Assembly (NCBI GenBank): GCA_031268685.1
Contig: JAIRWW010000267.1
Location: forward strand, 1-6,620
Source: Azoarcus sp.
Lineage (GTDB): Bacteria > Pseudomonadota > Gammaproteobacteria > Burkholderiales > Rhodocyclaceae
Direction: 5' to 3'
Length of the DNA: 6,620 bases
The notes below the pieces were generated by a model, which made no database searches, had not been told where the DNA came from, and was given only the letters and a program-made list of their open reading frames with translations. A program made the position numbers and the translations under genes. Below, piece by piece: positions 1-6,417 of this stretch (the first letter of the stretch is position 1; each line of letters begins with the position of its first letter).

Positions 1-96
1 CGGTAATTCTCGCGGCATGCGCCGGGCGTAGTCGTCGAAGCCTGCTTCTACCCAGGCGGGCATGCGGTGGCCGATGGCGACGACGATGAGTTTCAA
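1..96 (-). CDS. rlmH: 23S rRNA (pseudouridine1915-N3)-methyltransferase RlmH, 5' part only
   Basis: RlmH is a small SPOUT-class methyltransferase that uses S-adenosylmethionine to methylate N3 of pseudouridine 1915 in helix 69 of 23S rRNA, acting on assembled 70S ribosomes. Only the first 32 codons are visible. They read [20 protein letters not shown] and continue with [12 protein letters not shown], which matches the family N-terminus (KL..VA.G..MP.WV..GF..Y.RR.P...P). The SPOUT knot and SAM site lie off the left edge. The best start is TTG at 96-94. A GGGAG ribosome binding site lies six bases upstream, and the ATG at 101-99 is out of frame and stops after two codons. The start lies one base after the rsfS stop, so translation is probably coupled to rsfS. 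The family call is confident; the TTG start is slightly less so. Confidence 0.9.
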   Translation of the reverse strand, partial: MKLIVVAIGHRMPAWVEAGFDDYARRMPRELP

Positions 97-97
97 T

Positions 98-469
98 TCA
101 TGCTCCCGCGCCCTGCGCCAAGGACTTGGGCGCGCCGCAGGCGGCGGGCGTGGCCGTCCAGAGTTCTTCGAGCCGGTAATAGGCGCGGATGGCTGGTTGC
201 ATGACATGTACGACGATTTCTCCCAGATCGACAAGCACCCATTCGCCGTTTTCTTCGCCCTCGATGCCGAGCGCCTTGCCGCCAGCCGCATGTACCCGGT
301 TCAGGATGTTGCGCGCCAGCGCCCTTGTCTGGCGACCGGAATCGCCGCTGGCCACTATGATGCGCTCGAATTGCGAGCTGAGGCGGGTGGTGTCGATGAT
401 TTCGATATCGCGCGCCTTGATGTCTTCGAGGGCGCTGACGACGATTTGCTCCAGGTTGGATGTATTCAT
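98..469 (-). CDS. rsfS: Ribosome silencing factor RsfS
   Basis: This 123-residue protein is RsfS (YbeB/Iojap family). It binds ribosomal protein L14 (uL14) on the 50S subunit and blocks joining with 30S, lowering translation in stationary phase or starvation. Family hallmarks run in order: the N-terminal helix with [16 protein letters not shown], then the conserved [20 protein letters not shown] segment, [25 protein letters not shown], and YYRLEELW near residue 104. About 18 residues ([10 protein letters not shown] and onward) follow this conserved end and look like a disordered extension. ATG at 469 is chosen because homologues begin just ahead of the first helix. The longer frame back to 664 would lie inside the upstream gene. 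No good Shine-Dalgarno precedes 469, so coupling to the gene 25 bases upstream is possible. rlmH follows one base after the stop, as in many Proteobacteria, but nadD is not found upstream here. Confidence 0.95.
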   Translation of the reverse strand: MNTSNLEQIVVSALEDIKARDIEIIDTTRLSSQFERIIVASGDSGRQTRALARNILNRVHAAGGKALGIEGEENGEWVLVDLGEIVVHVMQPAIRAYYRLEELWTATPAACGAPKSLAQGAGA

Positions 470-494
470 TTGTGTTGGGTGCGGGAATGACTGG

Positions 495-1457
495 TTAATG
501 TAATCGACGACGAGGGGCGGGGGCAGTGACGGATTGCGCGCCCGGCCTTGGCGTGGCTTCTGTTTCTTGTGCCTGGGGTTTGTGCGGGTGAGTTGGATGG
601 TGTCTGTGCCGCCTTCTGCGTGGCAGGCCAAAAATGTCGCGCGCTGCGACGTAGAAACTGCCAAGCAGGATCGGGAACATCGCCAGTATGAAAACGGTGC
701 AGGCCAGTGTGCCGAGTCCTTCCTTTACGAGATTGAAGAAGTTGATGACAAGCGCCGACAGCATGCAGACGAAAAAGGCGTAGCAGAGCATGTAGACAAG
801 GAGTGGAAGCCAATTGCGCAGGCAGCCGATGAAACTGGAGGACAGGGCATGGATGACCGGTTGCCGCCACCAGCCGATGATCTGTGGCACGAACAGATAA
901 GCGATACCCCAGGGAATGAGCAAGGCCATCATCATGATAAAGGCGTAAAGAAAGTGGGGCGACGTGAGAGTCATCATGTCCGGTTCTTCGGCATATTCGA
1001 GAAGTTGCAACCATGCGCCGCCGTCGATCAGTTTGCTGCTCTCCAACACGGTTTTGACGACGATGAAATTGCAAAATCCCGCCACGATCAAATCGAGTGT
1101 GTGGCGGCGGAAACCGGACAGCAGTAGTTCCGGGCCGAGCCGACGCCTGCGGTCGATGGCTCGACATCCGTTGTAGATGCTAAGTGTCAGGCACGGAACC
1201 AGCATCATGCCGATAAGTTCGCCGATGTAGGGTATGAAGAGAGCGGCGAATAGCACAATGAGGCTGCCGAAAGTGATGAAACTGAGGAAGGCGGGGTTGC
1301 GCAGCCAGAGCGCGAAGCCTTCGATGAGCCAATACCATCCGTTCCGCATGGGTACGCGCCGGATTTTCATGCTGCGGCCCGTGCTGCGATGGTGATGTTC
1401 GCCGCCGTGTTGCGGCTGCTCGGGCGCGGGGTGGAGGGACGGGTCTGTGTCGGTCAT
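495..1457 (-). CDS. BPSS1780-family polytopic inner-membrane protein of unknown function
   Basis: The 320-residue product resembles BPSS1780-family membrane proteins, common in Betaproteobacteria and without an established function. After a hydrophilic His-bearing N-terminus (residues 1-40) comes the family-like opening KIRRVPMRNGWYWLIEGFAL. About six hydrophobic segments follow, near residues 54-76, 78-95, 121-138, 167-192, 214-241 and 250-271. The tail (279-320) is rich in Arg, His and Pro and is likely cytoplasmic and disordered. The ATG at 1457 overlaps the thrB stop in an ATGA junction, which supports translational coupling. An internal ATG at residue 30 (MKIRRVP) would give a product closer to where many family members begin, so the true start is not settled. 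No enzymatic motif is visible. Its place after thrB suggests co-transcription but does not define a role. Confidence 0.85.
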   Translation of the reverse strand: MTDTDPSLHPAPEQPQHGGEHHHRSTGRSMKIRRVPMRNGWYWLIEGFALWLRNPAFLSFITFGSLIVLFAALFIPYIGELIGMMLVPCLTLSIYNGCRAIDRRRRLGPELLLSGFRRHTLDLIVAGFCNFIVVKTVLESSKLIDGGAWLQLLEYAEEPDMMTLTSPHFLYAFIMMMALLIPWGIAYLFVPQIIGWWRQPVIHALSSSFIGCLRNWLPLLVYMLCYAFFVCMLSALVINFFNLVKEGLGTLACTVFILAMFPILLGSFYVAARDIFGLPRRRRHRHHPTHPHKPQAQETEATPRPGAQSVTAPAPRRRLH

Positions 1458-2413
1458 CGCTTGAGGTCTGAAATAGGCAGGGGAGGAATGGAGCGCATGC
1501 GCTGTAGCAGGATATCGCGGTATTCACCTGGGTCTTTTACCATTACCAGCTCGCCAGCGCGTGGCAGATACCGGTCGATGGCCCTTGAGAGCCAGAAGCG
1601 CAAGGCAGCCGCGCGCAGCATGGCGGGCCAGGCGGCGTGTTCGGCCTGGGTAAATGGACGCGCGGCATGATATGCGGTGAGCAGGGCTTCCACGTGGGCC
1701 TGGTCGAGTTCGCCTGCTGGCGTGCCGCACCAGTCGTTGACGGTGACGGCGATGTCGAAAATCAAAACATCATGACCGGCGAAGTAAAAGTCGATTACGC
1801 CGCTGATGAATTCGTCCGACCACAATACGTTGTCACGGAAAAGATCGCCATGAATCGCGCCGGCAGGCAGGCGCGAGAGATCGGTGTCTGCTTGAAAGCG
1901 GAGTTCAGCATCCAGCAACGCCGCTTCGCTGGCGGGCAGATGCGAGCGGAGCAGGGCGGCGGTTCGTGCGCGCCATTGGGGACCGCGTGGATTGGTTTGC
2001 CGCCGTCCGTAAGAGTGTCCGGCCAGATGCAGTCCGGCGAGCATGCTGCCGATGCGGGCGCAGTGCGCGGCGTTTGGTTTGGCTTCCGAGGCGCCGGGCA
2101 GGCGTGACACAAGCACCGCGGGTTTGCCCGCCAGCGTGCCCAGGTATTCGTTGTCGCGGTTTGCGACCGGGGCGGGCACGGGCAGCCCGTGGCGGGCGAG
2201 ATGGGCCATGAGGTGCAGGTAATAAGGCAGATCGGCGCGCGATATATCTTCAAACAGCGTCAGGACATAGCGTCCCAGCGTAGTGGTGACGAAAAAATTG
2301 CTGTTCTGGACGCCTCCGGCGATGCCCTCGAAGCCGGCCAACTGGCCGATGGCATATCCGTCGTTCAGCCAGTGCGCCAGCGCCTCCTCGGAAGGCAGGG
2401 TAAAAACGGACAT
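1454..2413 (-). CDS. thrB: Homoserine kinase (aminoglycoside-phosphotransferase-like fold)
   Basis: ThrB phosphorylates L-homoserine with ATP to give O-phospho-homoserine, the committed step to threonine, in the cytoplasm. The 319-residue protein belongs to the APH-like homoserine kinase family (sometimes called ThrB2), not the GHMP-kinase ThrB of E. coli. Signs are the MSVFT start, the nucleotide-loop region GFEGIAGGVQNSNFFV (residues 28-42), the catalytic Brenner-type motif HGDLFRDN (188-195, catalytic Asp190) and the metal-binding VIDFYF segment (Asp208) followed by DIAVTVNDWC. Length is normal for the family. The ATG at 2413 lies 10 bases after the DUF2782 stop, with only a weak GGTAAG-like ribosome site, and that element is part of a perfect inverted repeat. 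The stop overlaps the next gene's ATG by four bases. Nothing is missing or truncated. Confidence 0.96.
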   Translation of the reverse strand: MSVFTLPSEEALAHWLNDGYAIGQLAGFEGIAGGVQNSNFFVTTTLGRYVLTLFEDISRADLPYYLHLMAHLARHGLPVPAPVANRDNEYLGTLAGKPAVLVSRLPGASEAKPNAAHCARIGSMLAGLHLAGHSYGRRQTNPRGPQWRARTAALLRSHLPASEAALLDAELRFQADTDLSRLPAGAIHGDLFRDNVLWSDEFISGVIDFYFAGHDVLIFDIAVTVNDWCGTPAGELDQAHVEALLTAYHAARPFTQAEHAAWPAMLRAAALRFWLSRAIDRYLPRAGELVMVKDPGEYRDILLQRMRSIPPLPISDLKR

Positions 2414-2421
2414 GTGCGGCG

Positions 2422-2439
2422 GCTTACCAACTGGTAAGC
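2422..2439 (-). repeat. Perfect 8-bp inverted repeat at the DUF2782 stop / thrB initiation region
   Basis: On the transcribed strand GCTTACCA, two bases (GT), then TGGTAAGC form a perfect inverted repeat, foldable as a 7-bp stem with a 4-base loop. It spans the last codons and TAA of DUF2782, and its 3' arm ends nine bases before the thrB ATG, covering the only GGTAAG-like ribosome site. It could limit thrB initiation unless ribosomes finishing DUF2782 open it. There is no U tract after it, so a terminator is unlikely. Confidence 0.6.
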
Positions 2440-2732
2440 ACCCAGGTTGGCACAGCCAGTTTCCGTGCGTTTTCGTCCCGCACCCATTGACCTTTGCCGT
2501 CGCGGTCTATCAGGTAATACGGCGGGGCGTGCCGCGGCTCGACCCTGACCAGATAGAGCTTGTTGCGCAGGCGGAATTCGACGATGGTATCGTCGCCGCG
2601 CTTGACAATGGTGACTTCTGGCAATTCTTCGTCCAGCAGTTCAGTGTTTTCTGGTTCTTCTTGTGCGGCGAGCGGTGCAGCGGCCAGCAGGCCGGCGCAG
2701 AAGGCGATGGCGACAAGCGGGGGGTGGCGCAT
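2424..2732 (-). CDS. DUF2782 family protein, predicted secreted/periplasmic
   Basis: The 102-residue protein has a Sec-type signal peptide: a short positive N-terminus (MRHPP), a hydrophobic core (residues 6-19), and a likely cleavage near residue 23 before QEEPEN. There is no lipobox at Cys12 because Phe precedes it. The mature part has an acidic stretch (EEPENTELLDEELPEV) followed by the compact DUF2782-type domain with VTIVKRGDDTIVEFRLRN, KLYLVRVEP, YYLIDRDGKG and a C-terminal WVLTSW. The role of the family is unknown, but its members are often found between thrB and polA in beta- and gammaproteobacteria, as here. A GGAGA ribosome site sits eight bases before the ATG at 2732. The stop codon is inside a perfect inverted repeat next to the thrB start. 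A periplasmic location is inferred from the signal peptide only. Confidence 0.88.
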   Translation of the reverse strand: MRHPPLVAIAFCAGLLAAAPLAAQEEPENTELLDEELPEVTIVKRGDDTIVEFRLRNKLYLVRVEPRHAPPYYLIDRDGKGQWVRDENARKLAVPTWVLTSW

Positions 2733-2760
2733 GATGGCGTTCTCCGTTCAAGAGTTGGAG

Positions 2761-3480
2761 TTAGAGGTTGAGCATGATTTCATGCTCCTCGGGCAGTAGC
2801 ATAAAGCCGCGCGTCTCGTAATGTTTGAAAATGGCTTCGACCACGGCTTCCGGCTCATCGATGATCTGAACCAGATCGAGATCTTCGGGGGAAATCATTT
2901 TTTCGCTGACGAGCCGGTCGGCGAACCAGTCGAGCAAGCCGCGCCAGAATGCGCCATGCACGAGGATGATTGGAATCTGCCGGCTTTTGCGCGTTTGCAC
3001 AAGCGTCATTGCTTCGAGCAGTTCATCGAGCGTGCCAAAACCGCCTGGCATGACGACGTAGGCGCTTGCGAATTTCACGAACATGAACTTGCGCGCGAAA
3101 AAGTGCTGGAAAGTCTGTGAAATATCCTGGTAGGTGTTGGACTGTTGCTCCATCGGCAACTGGATGTTGAGCCCGACCGAAGGGCCTTTGCCGAAAAACG
3201 CCCCCTTGTTGGCGGCTTCCATGATGCCCGGCCCGCCGCCCGAGATGACCGCGAACCCGGCATCAGACAACAATCGCCCTATGCGTTCGGCAAGTGCGTA
3301 ATAAGGGTGGTCGGCCGCAATGCGGGCGCTGCCGAAGATCGACACCGCCGGGCGGATGGCGTTGAGCCGCTCAGTGGCTTCGACGAACTCTGCCATAATC
3401 CCAAAAATCCGCCACGATTCGCGGCCGTTGTAATGCGGCGCAGCGGCTATGCCGGGCGGTATTTTTTCTTTCGCACTCAT
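2761..3480 (-). CDS. LOG-family (TIGR00730) nucleotide 5'-monophosphate phosphoribohydrolase-like protein
   Basis: The 239-residue product is a Rossmann-fold LOG (Lonely Guy) family protein. Characterised members cleave the N-glycosidic bond of nucleoside 5'-monophosphates, including cytokinin ribotides, releasing base and ribose 5-phosphate. Both signature motifs are intact: GGGPGIMEAANKGA (residues 81-94) and PGGFGTLDE (145-153). The SIFGSARI strand (47-54) and the basic HFFARKFMFVK segment (127-137) fit too. An N-terminal extension of about 45 residues (with ESWRIFGIMAEFVEATERL) precedes the Rossmann core, typical of the longer proteobacterial LOG proteins. ATG at 3480 gives the natural start; the open frame continues upstream only into the divergent spacer and polA. 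The ribosome site is poor, and a tiny ORF ends over this ATG. It is the first gene of the leftward run. The exact substrate cannot be read from sequence; bacterial members often act on purine monophosphates. Confidence 0.92.
   Translation of the reverse strand: MSAKEKIPPGIAAAPHYNGRESWRIFGIMAEFVEATERLNAIRPAVSIFGSARIAADHPYYALAERIGRLLSDAGFAVISGGGPGIMEAANKGAFFGKGPSVGLNIQLPMEQQSNTYQDISQTFQHFFARKFMFVKFASAYVVMPGGFGTLDELLEAMTLVQTRKSRQIPIILVHGAFWRGLLDWFADRLVSEKMISPEDLDLVQIIDEPEAVVEAIFKHYETRGFMLLPEEHEIMLNL
2770..2787 (-). repeat. Perfect 8-bp inverted repeat at the 3' end of the LOG gene
   Basis: On the transcribed strand GAGCATGA, two bases (AA), then TCATGCTC form a perfect inverted repeat that begins 24 bases before the LOG stop codon and ends six bases before it, encoding part of the EHEIML segment. 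It could fold as a 7-bp stem with a 4-base loop. No U run follows, so it does not look like a rho-independent terminator. An RNA processing or stabilising hairpin between the first and second genes is possible, as is chance. Confidence 0.5.
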
Positions 3481-3503
3481 AAAAAGTCCGTTGTTTTTTT
3501 CAT
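3477..3503 (-). other. Possible 8-codon leader ORF overlapping the LOG gene start
   Basis: On the minus strand an ATG at 3503-3501 opens a frame reading MKKTTDFL and stops with a TGA at 3479-3477. That TGA overlaps the LOG start codon in an ATGA junction. The second and third codons are AAA within a run of seven A, followed by ACA, a composition that favours initiation. The ribosome site is weak (GGA about five bases upstream). It could couple translation into the LOG gene, or be chance. A one-base slip or indel in the A tract would join it to the LOG frame. Seen directly: the frame and overlap. Translation is inference. Confidence 0.3.
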
Positions 3504-3549
3504 GCTTGTCCGGCGCGGATGAAACCGCCGCCAGCGAGGATCGTTTCCG
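3481..3549. promoter_or_regulatory. Divergent spacer between the leftward run and polA
   Basis: These 69 bases separate the divergent LOG and polA start codons, so promoters for both directions should lie here or in the flanking 5' ends. The stretch has an A run (3481-3485) and a seven-T run (3494-3500) that stand out from the GC-rich surroundings. The polA ribosome site AGGA (3537-3540) sits nine bases before the ATG. I could not find a convincing -35/-10 pair with proper spacing on either strand, so the regulatory call rests on the divergent layout. Confidence 0.4.
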
Positions 3550-6318
3550 ATGACTACCCTGCTGCTCGTCGATGGCTCCAGCTATTTGTACCGCGCCTTT
3601 CATGCCCTGCCCGATTTGCGCACATCGCGCGGCGAGCCGACCGGCGCTATACGGGGTGTATTGTCGATGCTACGTCGGCTGGCGGAAGACTACAAGGCGG
3701 ATTGCCGTGCTTGCGTATTCGATGCCAAGGGGCCGACCTTCAGGGATGAATGGTACCCGCAATACAAGGCGCATCGTCCGCCCATGCCGGAAGACCTTGC
3801 CGCACAGGTCGCTCCGCTGCATGAAGCGGTAAAAGCCGAAGGCTGGCCGCTGCTCTCGGTCGAAGGCGTCGAAGCCGACGATGTCATCGGCACCCTGACC
3901 CGGCAAGCGGTCGAACGCGGCTGGAACGTAGTCATCTCCACCGGCGACAAAGATCTCACCCAACTCGTGCGCCCCGGCGTGTTGTGGGTCAATACCATGA
4001 GCGGCGAGACGCTCGATGAAGCAGGCGTAGAAGCCAAGTTCGGCGTGCCGCCCGCGCGCATCATCGACTACCTTGCCCTGGTCGGAGACACAGTGGACAA
4101 CGTCCCGGGCGTGGAAAAATGCGGCCCCAAGACGGCGGTGAAATGGCTTGGCGAATATGGCAGCCTCGACAATCTCGTGGCGCATGCGCACGAAGTGGGC
4201 GGCAAAGTTGGCGAGAACCTGCGCCAGCATCTGGACTTTCTCCCACTGGGCCGCAGGCTGGTCACTGTTGCGACTGATATTTCCCTGCCTTGTGGGCTTG
4301 ACGATCTCGCCGCCAGCCAGCCAGACCGGCAGGCGCTCGCCGCGATTTACGAGCGCCTCGAATTCAAAAGCTGGCTGCGGGAAACCCCCGGCTCTGGCCC
4401 CGGTCCCGCTTCCGGCACTGGCGGCGCGGTGCGTGCAGAAACAGCCGCGGATGATGGTCTGGCCCGGCGCTTCCAGCGCGAAGAAAACAGCGCGGCGGCT
4501 GTCGCCCCCGACCGTTCCCGCTATAGCGCCATCGTCGACTGGCCCGCGTTCGACGCGCTGCTCGCCCGTCTGGAAGCGGCAGATCTCACTGCCATCGATA
4601 CCGAAACCACTTGCCTCGACCCGCTCGCTGCGCGGCTGGTGGGCATCTCGTTTGCCTTCGCGCCGGGCGAAGCGTTTTACCTGCCGCTCGCCCATCGTGG
4701 CGTAGACACCCCCGCGCAACTGCCGCGAGACGAGGCGCTTGCGCGGCTCAAACCCTGGCTGGAATCGGACACTCGCGCCAAGCTCGGCCAGAACATCAAG
4801 TACGACGCCCACATCTTCGCCAACCATGGCATTCTCCTGCGCGGCATTCTCCATGACACCCTGCTCCAATCCTATGTGCTGGAAAGCGACCGCGCCCATG
4901 ACATGGACAATCTGGCCCGCCGCCATCTGAATCTGATCACGATTCCCTACACCGAAGTGTGCGGCACGGGCGCGAAGCAAATCAGCTTCGACGAAGTCGC
5001 AGTCGACGAAGCCACTGCCTATGCCGCCGAAGACGCCGACGTCACCCTGCGGCTGCATCAGGCGCTCTGGCCGCGGATCGAAACCGTCCCCGCCCTTGCC
5101 GCGCTCTACCGCGACGTGGAACTACCCACGCTTTCCGTGCTGCTGAATATGGAGCGGACAGGCATACTCATCGACCCCCGCCCGCTTGCACAGCAAAGCG
5201 AAGAACTGGGGCGGCGCCTGCTCGAACTGGAACGCGAAGCCTGGGCGCTCGCGGGCGAAACCTTCAACCTCGGTTCGCCCAAACAACTTGGAGACATCCT
5301 CTTCAATCGTCTCGGCATGCCGATACGCAAAAAAACAGCCACCGGCCAGCCCTCCACCAGTGAAGACATCCTGAGCGAGCTGGCCGAAGACTATCCCCTG
5401 CCCAAGCTGCTGCTCGAACATCGCGGCCTGTCCAAGCTGAAAAGCACCTACACAGACAAACTGCCGCGCATGGTCAATCCGCTCACGGGCAGGGTGCACA
5501 CCAGTTTCTCGCAAGCCATTGCCGTCACCGGGCGGCTTGCCAGCGCCGATCCCAATTTGCAGAACATTCCCGTGCGCACTGCGGAAGGCCGCCGCATCCG
5601 CGCCGCCTTCATCGCCCCGCCTGACCACGTCATCGTCTCGGCGGACTACTCGCAAATCGAACTGCGCATCATGGCGCATCTCTCGAACGACGCTCGATTG
5701 CTGGATGCCTTTGCGCACGGCGAAGACGTTCACCGCGCCACCGCCGCCGAAGTCTTCGGCATTGCGCCGGAAGCCGTGAGCGCCGAGCAGCGGCGCTACG
5801 CTAAAGTCATCAATTTCGGACTCATCTACGGCATGAGCGCGCATGGCCTTGCCCGGACGCTCGGAATCGAACGCGGCGCGGCCCAAAATTGGATCGGACG
5901 TTACTTTGCCCGCTACCCTGGCGTCGCCGCCTATATGGAAGGGATCAAAGCCATTGCGCACGAACAAGGCTACGTCGAAACCATATTCGGGCGGCGTCTC
6001 CATCTGCCCGACATCGCCGCTCGCCAATACGCCCGGCGTCAGGCCGCCGAACGCGCCGCGATCAACGCCCCCATGCAGGGCAGCGCCGCCGACCTCATCA
6101 AGATGGCGATGATCGCCGTCGACCGCTGGCTGAGAGACGCGGGCCTGCGATCGCGGCTGGTGCTGCAAGTCCACGACGAACTCGTGCTCGAAGTCCCCGA
6201 CGGCGAACTCGACGTCCTGCGCGCGACCCTGCCCGGACTGATGGAAAACGTCGCAAGACTTGCCGTGCCGCTATGGGTGGACGTAGGCGTGGGGCGGAAC
6301 TGGGACGAAGCGCACTGA
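3550..6318 (+). CDS. polA: DNA polymerase I
   Basis: The 922-residue protein is a complete Pol I, which fills gaps in repair and replaces RNA primers on the lagging strand. The 5'-nuclease domain (about residues 1-290) has VDGSSYLYRAFHALP with Asp8, the VEADDVIG motif (Glu108, Asp110, Asp111), STGDKDLTQLV (Asp133, Asp135) and GDTVDNVPGV (Asp180, Asp183) leading into the helix-hairpin-helix. A Gly/Pro/Ala-rich linker (about 280-325) follows. The 3'-5' proofreading domain keeps its acidic residues: AIDTET (Asp350, Glu352), NIKYD (Asp419) and YAAEDAD (Asp495). The polymerase domain has motif A DYSQIELR (Asp699), motif B RRYAKVINFGLIYG (Arg748, Lys752, Phe756, Tyr760) and motif C VHDE (His875-Glu877). 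Numbering runs about six behind E. coli Pol I. AGGA nine bases upstream supports the ATG at 3550. No insertion, frameshift or missing key residue is seen. Confidence 0.98.
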   Translation: MTTLLLVDGSSYLYRAFHALPDLRTSRGEPTGAIRGVLSMLRRLAEDYKADCRACVFDAKGPTFRDEWYPQYKAHRPPMPEDLAAQVAPLHEAVKAEGWPLLSVEGVEADDVIGTLTRQAVERGWNVVISTGDKDLTQLVRPGVLWVNTMSGETLDEAGVEAKFGVPPARIIDYLALVGDTVDNVPGVEKCGPKTAVKWLGEYGSLDNLVAHAHEVGGKVGENLRQHLDFLPLGRRLVTVATDISLPCGLDDLAASQPDRQALAAIYERLEFKSWLRETPGSGPGPASGTGGAVRAETAADDGLARRFQREENSAAAVAPDRSRYSAIVDWPAFDALLARLEAADLTAIDTETTCLDPLAARLVGISFAFAPGEAFYLPLAHRGVDTPAQLPRDEALARLKPWLESDTRAKLGQNIKYDAHIFANHGILLRGILHDTLLQSYVLESDRAHDMDNLARRHLNLITIPYTEVCGTGAKQISFDEVAVDEATAYAAEDADVTLRLHQALWPRIETVPALAALYRDVELPTLSVLLNMERTGILIDPRPLAQQSEELGRRLLELEREAWALAGETFNLGSPKQLGDILFNRLGMPIRKKTATGQPSTSEDILSELAEDYPLPKLLLEHRGLSKLKSTYTDKLPRMVNPLTGRVHTSFSQAIAVTGRLASADPNLQNIPVRTAEGRRIRAAFIAPPDHVIVSADYSQIELRIMAHLSNDARLLDAFAHGEDVHRATAAEVFGIAPEAVSAEQRRYAKVINFGLIYGMSAHGLARTLGIERGAAQNWIGRYFARYPGVAAYMEGIKAIAHEQGYVETIFGRRLHLPDIAARQYARRQAAERAAINAPMQGSAADLIKMAMIAVDRWLRDAGLRSRLVLQVHDELVLEVPDGELDVLRATLPGLMENVARLAVPLWVDVGVGRNWDEAH

Positions 6319-6341
6319 TTGAAGCCTGCGATTCCATGGTC

Positions 6342-6389
6342 AATGCCTTTCGACAGGTTTCAGAGCGAACGGTAATGCCCTTTCCCAGG
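6342..6389 (+). repeat. Imperfect 16-base direct repeat upstream of the Rpn gene
   Basis: AATGCCTTTCGACAGG (6342-6357) and AATGCCCTTTCCCAGG (6374-6389) are similar, with the starts 32 bases apart, close to three helical turns. They lie in the 99-base spacer between polA and the Rpn gene. Paired sites at whole-turn spacing could bind a dimeric regulator, but the match needs small gaps and the similarity may be chance. No convincing promoter or terminator is visible in the rest of this spacer; TATTCT at 6406-6411 is a weak -10 candidate lacking a -35 partner. Confidence 0.2.
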
Positions 6390-6417
6390 GGCGGCGAAGT
6401 TCTGTTATTCTCTGGGC

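Noticed and set aside
470..664. Longer N-terminus for RsfS (188 residues, start at 664)
   Set aside because: The extra 65 residues overlap the BPSS1780 gene, are low-complexity and lack family similarity; homologues start at the MNTSNLEQ region.
534..1127. 197-codon plus-strand frame opposite the BPSS1780 gene
   Set aside because: Its hydrophilic, Asp/His/Gln-rich translation mirrors hydrophobic membrane-protein codons on the other strand; no domain is recognisable.
3509..3519. TCCG-GCG-CGGA inverted repeat in the divergent spacer as an operator
   Set aside because: A 4-bp arm in GC-rich DNA is too short to stand out from chance.
3481..3603. Longer N-terminus for the LOG protein (280 residues, start at 3603)
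   Set aside because: It would run through the divergent spacer and into the first codons of polA, and the extra residues do not resemble the family.
3670..5058. 462-codon open frame on the minus strand inside polA
   Set aside because: It lies fully antisense to well-conserved polA coding sequence, shows no recognisable domain, and long antisense frames are expected in GC-rich genes with few stop triplets.
5122..6174. 350-codon open frame on the minus strand inside the polA polymerase domain
   Set aside because: It is a mirror of the conserved motif A-C region of polA, with no family resemblance and no ribosome site evidence.
6377..6392. GCCC...GGGC as a polA terminator
   Set aside because: Only a 4-bp stem with an 8-base loop and no following T run, so it is not a credible rho-independent terminator.
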